Origin: Mesostigma viride
Taxonomy: Eukaryota > Streptophyta > Mesostigmatophyceae > Mesostigmatales > Mesostigmataceae
Length of the DNA: 64,000 nt
Direction of reading: 5' to 3'
Assembly: GCA_009746045.1 (NCBI GenBank)
Contig: RPFO01000744.1
Span: 865,635-929,634, forward strand
Position 1 is the stretch's first letter. Each line of letters opens with the position of its first letter. Below, piece by piece: positions 56,530 through 64,000 of the stretch. The notes under the pieces are model-generated. The model saw only the letters and a list, made by a program, of their open reading frames with translations, was not told where the DNA came from and did no database searches. The position numbers were made by a program, and so were the translations under genes.

Positions 56530-58236
56530 TTAACCCCTAGATGGTCTGGCTGCCGATTTTCCGCCTAAAACTGAGTTACAGCCGACACGTCGGCCCCTTC
56601 TCGGGGGACCAAATGCCGCGAAAACTATTGAGAATTAGGAAAAGTTTAGCTGAGAAGATCGAAAGCTTATAATTTTCCTCACAGCATGGTACTAGGGTTT
56701 GCATACTTCTGACAAAGTTATAGAGGTGTTCTGGCCGGTCAAAGTACAAGGGGTCAGGGTACTTTTTCACGTACAACGTGCATTCCGGAAAACGACGACC
56801 TGGCCATGGCGGCTTGCGCCCACGCATGGCATTTACGTTTTCGTTCGAATTTTCTGACCAAACTTAGGAAATTGATTTTATACGTCCTAAAGATCACACA
56901 GGCCAATTTTTGGACCGCGGGAATGCCATTTGATAGGTGTCGGCAGCGTTCTTGCTGGAAAAAACTGCGATCAGGCCGGACGATAGAAACGTTGACAGCA
57001 ATACCTTTCCGGCGTATTTTAAAGGATATATTGGTTTCTTTGTACTTTTTATGATACATAGTAGTCGTAAACGTGCAAGGGTGGCCAGAAATCGCCGAAT
57101 CCAGCGACCATGCTGCACAACTTTGGTGTGCCGAAATGCGCCATTTTGCGGCCACCGCCTGGGCCAAGGTAACGCCATCCATGCCTGGTAAAGCTTCAGC
57201 ATCGTTTTCCTATCGATGTTTGACGTTTATATATACGTTCTAGCTTGTGTAGCACATTCTTTTTGCATTATTCATGCTCTTTCTTGACCCTGGCCTGGCC
57301 CCTTTCTAAAACACCCTTCTTAGATGCTTCCCTCAGTCAGTTGACCTGCCACAGTGTGATGGTGATAAGTTTTAGATGCTGTATGGGTTTGAATACCTCC
57401 ATATATGTTTGTTATACATTTCCCACACACATATTGCATGAGTGTGAGGCAGTTGGCTGGTCTCTGTGGCATCATCAAGCATGTAACCGGTGAGTAGAAG
57501 CTTCCCATTGTCAGCATGTGCCACCAGGTGTGCTGGCCATCACCTGGCAAGCTATAGCAGCTTAGGCCTAGTTTATCCTTGCTAGGGCAAGCTGAAATAG
57601 GCTTAAAATCACTAGTTTGTTGGTGGCTGCCTCCTAGAATGCATGCCTTACGTAGGGTATCCGTACCACGTTACCTACGTGCATGGACAAGGTGGCACCT
57701 GCACATAGGTGCCATGTAAGGGCAGTGTGATGATGCAGTTATGTTTCCCCATCATTGTGGAAGGGAAATGTATTGTGTGGCATGGTTGGGGGCCATATTA
57801 GTAGGTATTAGTAGGTAGTATGCCCACTCCTACCCCCTTGGTTGCTTTTTACCAACGGTACCCCTATGGGCTGTACTGGGTGTAACTGCTGGCATACCCA
57901 CCCAAATGATGACCCCAATGGCTCAAACTGTTCAGCAACTAATTGTTTATCATCCCTGAAGTGGTAGGTGCCTAGCTCTTACAACATAATTCAAAATGCA
58001 CATTCTACCAAAAATGAAAACGCTCGTCTTGACCCCCCTGACTTTGACGGCAGTTATACATGGCCTACCCTGCATATATGTAAGGTTGTGATATACCAAC
58101 CCGAAGGGCAACTCATGGACATGCTTGGCCCCCAAGGACAGCCATTGGATATGGGTGGGTTGGATGGCATCTGGTTTGCAAAATTGTGAAGTTACAGCCG
58201 ATGCATCGGCAGTATTTCTGCCCATTTAGGGGTTAA
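56530..58236. mobile_element. Family A TTAA DNA transposon, second copy, inverted
   Basis: The element is 56534-58232, flanked by TTAA at 56530-56533 and 58233-58236. Ends are CCCCTAGATGG and CCATTTAGGGG. It is nearly identical over its whole length to 12212-13918 in reverse. For example, the small frames at 56894-57202, 57320-57550 and 57950-58225 repeat those of the other copy. The near-identity implies recent movement of both. Confidence 0.88.
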
Positions 58237-60525
58237 GGGGAGGGGACACCCCTAAAGGGCACTTTTCTGGAAACCATACCTATGCATGTGCTAAAAATCC
58301 AATTATGATTGGGGACCATAAATATGATTTAAAAAAAAATTCCAACCACTTGGGGGGGGTACTAGCCCCCACCAGATGCCGGTTACGCGCTAAAAATAGA
58401 AAAAGACGCTACTTTTGGCATATTTTCCCTAGGACAATGGGCAAACATATTTGGACCAAATCATATATTTCCATATAGTTCCCCCACTTTTGAGAAAGTC
58501 TGCCTAATTTTGAGCACAAAACAATGATGTTTAGACACATTGATGGATTTTCCCGCAAAAAGGGTACTTTTTTTCACCAAAAAAAATAAAACAAATCATA
58601 AACACATGGAATCATGCCATATCTTATATTTTCAAATACTAGAGAGGGGGGACATGCAGCCCCAAATTTTCAGGTCATTCTGACAAGCGCAGCCCTATTT
58701 GATGGATATTCCTAGATTGCCACCTGCGACGAAGCTAAGGGAGGTTTTAGCTAGTATTTAACCACACTAACACCCCTTTATACATCTAAGCCTCATGAAA
58801 ACTGGCCAAACCACATACTACCATTCTCTGCACATATGGTACCTCCTATGTTCAAGGTTTGACGCCATTCTGACAAGAACTGCCCAAGTTACAACCATTC
58901 CAAGACGGCCACCCATGTAGACGCTACAAGGAAATTAGAGTAACCATTTAGCCACACTAGCACCTCCTTCTTCATCAAAGACATCTGCAAACTGACCAAA
59001 GCACACATAATCAACTCTTGCACGCTGACGGCAACGCATGCTCAATGTGGGGGGTCATTGCGACAAGAACTGCTCAAGTTGATGGGTTTCCTATATGACC
59101 ACATGACAATGCGCTAAGGACCACTCAGTAAGTTAGTAACCCCACAGTGCCACTTAATATGCCATCCAACATGCACCAAAACCATGCAGAGTATGTTTAC
59201 AAAGTACAAAGGGGTGGCCACGCACCTCATATGTCTTCATCATCCCTCCAGCATGGCCAGCCTTGTAAATATGTGCATAGCCTTGACGATGGTAGCCCTA
59301 ACATGCCTAAGCAGTATTTCCTATGTTTCTCCCAGGTTAGAGTGTAAGGTTGATGCCAACCAAGCTAATCAACACAACAACACCTCCTAAACTGTCCTCC
59401 CCGGCATGGATGACAAACTGGGACTATGGAGGGCAAGGAACCAAGTAGGAACATGGTATATATAGCTTGCATGCAGTCATGCATGTCAACCATGGTTGGC
59501 TCAGCACATTGTAGTCTTGTCACATCATCATAACAAAGGAAAGCTCAAACAACCATTGGTGCCAGCTATCTACATGCAGGCACACAAATGCAATATCTCC
59601 AACATCATCATCACTATAACACTTCCATCCCTGCACGATAAAATGCAAAGAAACCATTGGCGGCCCTTCACCGCATGAGCGCTGTGATGCCGCTGCGGCC
59701 TGCGAAGAGAGGGTGCGTCACTCTCAAACAACAAGAAGCGTCCATACGCACAACATCCTTGCCAGAACACGTTTTATGAAATGCCTTATACCTTCCCGAA
59801 GAGCTACAGGCTGCGACTGAAGCGGCCCTGATCACGACATCAACGAAAACAATCTAAAGCTGCCAGGTATTCGACAACACAACGGCAAGCGACGGCGAGC
59901 TAGCTGGCGGAAACTGCCCAAAAAGAACGCAAAAAACCTCGAACGATGAGCTCATAGAAGAAAGCACCGATAGCAGATAACATTCGCGACAAATCTGTAC
60001 CTCGCCCTCGTAAATCCCTCGCCCAGGCGCGCAACAACAGCCGTTCTTCCATGGACAGGTCAGACACGCACTGCGCAGGTCTGAACAATTACTTACCGAT
60101 AATGGCCGAAAATCTGGCAAAAAGCACCAGCTCGGTTTAGAATTCGATGCAACCGATACTAATGCCTGCTTCACGGTCAGAACAGCCCCCCAAACCGCTA
60201 TTTTACAGCCGCTATCATGAATTCTATTTCATTCCGCGCGACCAAAAAATTCAGATTACCCCCCATGCCGATGGCATAAAAAAACAACAGCGATATTGTA
60301 AACCAGCTGATTTCCGCCACACACTAACATCATAAACTCATCTCCTTTTAGATTCGAGTAAAATTTTTGCATTTCGCCTGCCCTAGTGTGGTAGTTTCGC
60401 CTGAACGCAGTCGCCATGGCCACTTCCGCAAGGGGTGCGCGCACCGTGCACGTGAAATTTGTGACCTTAGGTTCCGGCGCGAATTTTTTGGCGCCAAAAA
60501 ATTCGGGGGTGTCCCGTCCCCTTAA
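58233..60525. mobile_element. Family B TTAA DNA transposon, 2.3 kb
   Basis: The element is 58237-60521, flanked by TTAA at 58233-58236 (shared with the family A copy on its left) and 60522-60525. Ends are GGGGAGGGGACACCCC and, inverted, GGGGACGGGACACCCC. Inside the right end is a perfect 24-bp palindrome with arm GAATTTTTTGGC. Minus-strand frames near 60445 (MATAFRRN) and 60174-59854 (ending GIYEGE before a GTACAG donor-like site) match the inner 45-kb copy and may be exons of an element gene. No transposase is recognised. Confidence 0.82.
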
Positions 60526-61097
60526 TAATGACCTTGTCGTTAAGTATTGTGTAGCTGAAGCTAGCCTGAAGGGAACTGGTAATAAATTCAAGTTAGGAAT
60601 GATAATGCACGAACGCGATAAGGCTGATTGCTTAATTGAGAGCACAGGATATGGTTGGCAATGAATTGCTTGCTTATTAGAAAATAGGTTTACCCTTTAT
60701 CAGCACGTTCCTCTCACTGGCTGCGCCGCCAGTGACCGTTGGGTGCAGACTGTTGGCCCGAGGCCGCACGATGACAGGTAGCAGTCTAGTCACAGCATCG
60801 TGTCGGATCACAGATCACTCCACTCTGCAGTACGTTCCCTATCTAGTATACTCTAGTACGGTCCGTCCGATGTCATGACACTACGTATACATACTGGGTA
60901 CTGACATCTGTCACGTACCCCAGTACCCAAAGTAAGTACTGACGTATACCTATCTATATATATTTAAAAATATAATTACTTACAGCAGAGTGAAATCACT
61001 CAAACCAAAGCAAACGCCCAGCTATAAACCTATGTACAGAGCCATGTCAAAGCTCTATACTACGATAAGACCAATGGAAACGCCTAACAGGAGGAAC
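60526..61097. other. Spacer and 3' UTR of the right-edge retroelement
   Basis: AT-rich. It has GTACTGAC-type short repeats at 60895-60945 and a TATATATATTTAAAAATATA stretch near 60955. The 3' boundary of the retroelement is not clear. Confidence 0.4.
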
Positions 61098-63308
61098 CTA
61101 ATAGCCCTGCTGCACCGCAAAATCAGCCCGCGTACGGCGGAGCATGATGTCAGCCATGGCCCGAGTCAGCGCCACCGACAAGCGCTGACGCCAATATGAC
61201 GTCCAGGTCCGCGCCGACCATGGGGCCCGCTGGCCCTCCAGGTCCAGCCGGTCCTCCCGGAGCCGGCAACACTCCTTGAAGAAGGCGGAGGTCAGGGGCC
61301 CCATGGCCCCAAACTCCTCCAGGACAAAGGGCACCACACGATGGTGCCCGACGTCGCCGTAGGCCAGGAGCTTGGCCCGCTCCGCCCGGTCCGCCGTGTA
61401 ACCTGCCGTGAGGGAGGCCCCAGCCACGTGGCTAAGAGCCAAGGGCCGCGCCACCGAAACGTCAATAAGCAGATGCCGGCCACCCCCCTCAAAGTCCAGC
61501 ACCACGATGTCAGGCCGGTGGTTGGGGGAATAGAAGGCAGCGCCATCCGCATCCTCGGACCGGATGTTCGCGTGGGGGAAAACCGACCGAATCATGGCGA
61601 GCACCACCGTCAGGAGGACAGTGTGCAAATACAAATACCAATTCTGATTCTGTTGGCCCCCCATGCAGGCAAGGTAGTGAGTCCCCGTGGGATCCAGCGG
61701 CTGCCCACAGCTACCACAAGGCCGCCCGGCCGGAACAAGAGGCTGCGGGGCAAATAGCTGGTGCCGGAGCGCCACCGAGTAGTGGCTGGGAGCCAAGGCG
61801 AATGGGGGGGCCATGGGAAGAGCACGAAGGTACGCCGAGCCCACACTCCGCAAGGAAAGCGAGAACAGCCACGCACGTCCCTGGGCGTTGAGGTCCGCGA
61901 AAAGAGCAATCCAATCAGCCGTGTGCAGAATACCCGCGTAGGTTTTCTGGTGTTTATCGATGACGCGAGCAGGGAATGCGGCGGGAGATTGAACGGAGGC
62001 GACCGAGGGAGTGCCGCGAGGGAGGTGGCGCTGTACCGCCTGAGCGGCACGGACGGGAGAACAGGCCTGCTGGATCTCAGCATAGGCCTCCTGGATGGCG
62101 GTGACGAAGGGCAAAGGGCTGCTGGGGTCCAGGAGGTCAGGCGCTGCCGTTGCCAAAAGGGGCAGGAGCCGGCAGCTTTCCGCCCACGACTGAGCGACGG
62201 AGCCCAAAAATGCTGCTGGGGCCAGCCGGGCGGCACGAGTCAGACCGCAGCCACCCATCCGTGCAGGCAGGGAGGCAATGCGAATAGCATGTGGCGGGAG
62301 GTCGGGGCCCGGGACCAGCTGCGCCAAGGCCGACTGGATGCGTTCGTCGTGGCCCTCGGCGGCCAGCCGGACCTGAGCCGGAAGAGCGCCCCGGAGCCAG
62401 TGAACGACGCGAGGGTGAGCGCAAAACCACAGAAGCAGACCCTTGGTCTGCGAATCATGAAGGCGCGCAATCAAGGGCAGTACCTCAGTGCGTGCCTCGA
62501 GGGCGGCCCGCAGAGCATCGATGACAAACGCGGGGTCGCCAACCGGAACGCCGAGGACATCCAACCCATGGAGGCGCTCGTCCCGGCCCAAGAGCTGGGG
62601 CGGAAAGCCGGAGCAATCACCTTGGGGCGAGTACACCGCGCACTTGGCCAGGGTCAACTGGAGGTTGATGTCGGCCACCGCGGTCTGCAGTGCCAGCAGA
62701 GCCGCGGTGGTGTCCGGCACAGGGCCCAGAAGGTAGATATCATCCAAGTAGGCCTGAATAGCGACCGCCGGGTGGGCAGCATGGACCGCTTGGAGGCAAC
62801 CCTGGAGGGGGGCGGCAAAGTACAGGGGTCCCAGGGGGTCCCCTTGCTGGGTGCCCGACCGCGACAGCAGGCCGCCGCGAGTGCCGTCCTCCATGATGTG
62901 AACCAGTTGGCCGGGCTGGCCGTAGCACACGGCTGTCCAAGCGTACAAGTCCTCGAAGGACTCCATGACGGCCGCAAACATGCTGGCGCGGGACAGACTG
63001 TTGAACGCGTTGTGGCAGTCGACCTTGACGACAGCGTGGGTGGGGTGGGCCTCGAGGTAGGCCTGCACCGAATGGATGAGGATATCCGCCCCGCCTGGAG
63101 TCGTCACCCCCAGCTGGGCCGCCACCGAGGTCTCACCCGCTGCGAGGGGCGGGCAGAAAAAGGCACGGAGCTCGGGCGCCTTTTGGCGGCAGATCACTTT
63201 GCCCACGAGCTTGCGGAGCACCTCACCGCAGGCGATCGGGCGCACCTTGCCCTCGGGGGGGGCAAGACACCCTTGAGCAGAGCGAGGAGGCGAGCGCCCG
63301 CTAACCAC
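61098..63308 (-). CDS. Reverse transcriptase plus restriction-like endonuclease (retrotransposon ORF, C-terminal part)
   Basis: 736-codon open frame. Reverse transcriptase motifs in order: VRPIACGEVLRKLVGKVI, AVVKVDCHNAFNSLSRASMF (palm Asp), SGTQQGDPLGPLYF, AIQAYLDDIYLLG (catalytic YLDD), then LTLAKCAVYSP. Thumb region: GLLLWFCAHPRVVHWLRGAL. Near 61710: CGSCGQPLDPTGTHYLAC, a CCHC finger, followed by NHRPDIVVLDFEGGGRHLLI and DVSVARPL. The R-P-D plus D-x-S-V pattern is the PD-(D/E)XK endonuclease core found in R2-like elements. The C-terminus continues HHRVVPFVLEEFGAMGP. Such proteins nick the target and copy their RNA there. All catalytic residues visible here are intact. Confidence 0.92.
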   Translation of the reverse strand: MVSGRSPPRSAQGCLAPPEGKVRPIACGEVLRKLVGKVICRQKAPELRAFFCPPLAAGETSVAAQLGVTTPGGADILIHSVQAYLEAHPTHAVVKVDCHNAFNSLSRASMFAAVMESFEDLYAWTAVCYGQPGQLVHIMEDGTRGGLLSRSGTQQGDPLGPLYFAAPLQGCLQAVHAAHPAVAIQAYLDDIYLLGPVPDTTAALLALQTAVADINLQLTLAKCAVYSPQGDCSGFPPQLLGRDERLHGLDVLGVPVGDPAFVIDALRAALEARTEVLPLIARLHDSQTKGLLLWFCAHPRVVHWLRGALPAQVRLAAEGHDERIQSALAQLVPGPDLPPHAIRIASLPARMGGCGLTRAARLAPAAFLGSVAQSWAESCRLLPLLATAAPDLLDPSSPLPFVTAIQEAYAEIQQACSPVRAAQAVQRHLPRGTPSVASVQSPAAFPARVIDKHQKTYAGILHTADWIALFADLNAQGRAWLFSLSLRSVGSAYLRALPMAPPFALAPSHYSVALRHQLFAPQPLVPAGRPCGSCGQPLDPTGTHYLACMGGQQNQNWYLYLHTVLLTVVLAMIRSVFPHANIRSEDADGAAFYSPNHRPDIVVLDFEGGGRHLLIDVSVARPLALSHVAGASLTAGYTADRAERAKLLAYGDVGHHRVVPFVLEEFGAMGPLTSAFFKECCRLREDRLDLEGQRAPWSARTWTSYWRQRLSVALTRAMADIMLRRTRADFAVQQGY

Positions 63309-64000
63309 TCGCGCGCAGCGGGAGGAACGCGACCAGCCGCCAGGTCAATGAGGGTGTCAAAGAGAATGTCCTCGCCCCCATGCCCCACCAGGACCTCCAA
63401 GTGCTCGTAGCGCCAGCCCGACGGCCCGGTAGAGGAAGCCCGCGGGACCGCACGCATCACCTCCAGGAAGCAGTCGCGGTCCAGCCGGAGGGGGGCCGGC
63501 AGGGGGTCCGGCACGGGCAGCTGGAATCCGGGCTCCGCAGGGTGAAGAGCCTCCAAGGCCGCCAGGGTAGCCGCATTGGCGGGGGCCAGCTTGGCCATTT
63601 CCAAGCGGGTCATGGCCCGGCTGAGCTGCCCCTCGCGGACGAGGCGGATGACGTCGGCGGCCACCCGCTCGAAGTTGACCTCCCCCGACAGCCGGGCCGT
63701 GCGCGGGGGCGGCACGCCAAACAGCCCCTCCCAGTCCCCCTGCAGAAAGCGTCGGCAACGGGCAATAACCGCACCCTGGAGGCCGCGCACACCACGCCCG
63801 AGAGGGGTGAGGAGCAGGCGGGGGGTCACCATGTGCAGTTTAAAGCCCAGCGGGTCGTCCGGAGCGGCGTGCATGCGCCGGAGAGAAACGATTGCACATT
63901 GCGCGAAAAGGCTACGCGCGCGGTGGGGGAGGTCGGTCAGGGTAGACGTCGGGTTGATGGCGCATGCATCCCAGGGAACCGTGTCAAGCCAACGCCAACT
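63194..64000 (-). CDS. N-terminal segment of the same retrotransposon ORF, partial
   Basis: Open on the minus strand from the window edge (SWRWLDTVPWDACAINPT) to 63194. It reads GDWEGLFGVPPPRTARLSGE, DCFLEVMRAVPRASSTGPSG, WRYEHLEVLV and ARLLALLKG, the usual lead-in to the reverse transcriptase fingers. The downstream frame takes over at the eight-C run (63255-63262, G on the plus strand). One more base there would make a single frame of at least 900 codons, so this is either a recent 1-nt deletion or a homopolymer sequencing error. Confidence 0.85.
   Translation of the reverse strand, partial: SWRWLDTVPWDACAINPTSTLTDLPHRARSLFAQCAIVSLRRMHAAPDDPLGFKLHMVTPRLLLTPLGRGVRGLQGAVIARCRRFLQGDWEGLFGVPPPRTARLSGEVNFERVAADVIRLVREGQLSRAMTRLEMAKLAPANAATLAALEALHPAEPGFQLPVPDPLPAPLRLDRDCFLEVMRAVPRASSTGPSGWRYEHLEVLVGHGGEDILFDTLIDLAAGRVPPAAREWLAGARLLALLKGVLPPPRARCARSPAVRCSASSWAK

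Larger units (their letters stand above)
61098..64000 (-). mobile_element. RLE-type non-LTR retrotransposon, nearly intact, extending past the right edge
   Basis: Holds the reverse transcriptase-endonuclease frame (61098-63308) and the upstream part of the same protein (63194-64000) in a second frame, offset by one nucleotide at a C-run. This is the best-preserved member of the family. The 5' part, and any N-terminal DNA-binding domain, lie outside the window. Confidence 0.9.

Noticed and set aside
61761-63410. 549-codon plus-strand open frame
   Set aside because: Antisense shadow of the reverse transcriptase-endonuclease ORF in GC-rich sequence; no family resemblance.

Overview
This is nuclear DNA of a eukaryote in the green lineage, most likely a chlorophyte or prasinophyte alga with a repeat-rich genome. 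The reasons are spliced genes with GT-AG introns, a plant-type UBP12/USP7 deubiquitinase, a BELL-class TALE homeodomain gene with the plant signature [13 protein letters not shown], and a GT29 sialyltransferase-like gene of the kind seen in some microalgae. Species cannot be fixed from sequence alone. I see no rRNA, credible tRNA, CRISPR array or organellar gene.

Only three host genes are well supported. (1) Positions 1-9626, minus strand: the 5' part of a USP7/UBP12 gene (MATH domain, then USP catalytic domain), seven exons, running off the left edge. Its introns are swollen by tandem repeats. Some repeats are recognisable duplications of the exon-intron borders, and others are pure pentanucleotide arrays. 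(2) Positions 22044-28426, plus strand: a four-exon BELL-type homeobox gene with a very long low-complexity N-terminus. (3) Positions 47044-49389, plus strand: a single-exon type II membrane protein with all four sialylmotifs.

Nearly everything else is mobile DNA in nested layers. TTAA-target DNA elements (piggyBac-like target choice) fall in two families: family A, about 1.7 kb (12212-13918, 56534-58232, and an old copy split over 10520-11640 and 14030-14200), and family B (58237-60521, 42590-45227, and an outer copy 41265-45818). Non-LTR retrotransposons fall in several families: a restriction-like-endonuclease (RLE) family (29344-31915, 32590-33812, 49905-51935, and the nearly intact 61098-64000); a family known here only by its 3' end (11645-14035, 34365-34795, 35521-36830, 50703-51305); an L1-like family with a zinc-binding C-terminus (37031-37902, 39173-40945, 40940-41100); and an ORF1-only element (15600-17519, 38018-38935). 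Two copies of a Penelope-like reverse transcriptase remnant lie at 17530-20290, and a decayed zinc-ribbon transposon gene at 52931-54886.

Nesting fixes relative ages. An old family A element was split by a LINE, which was split by a younger family A element. An RLE retroelement at 49.9-51.9 kb was split by a second LINE and by a 450-bp element with terminal direct repeats. The unfilled paralogue of one TTAA insertion is present in the same window, so the target duplication can be read directly.
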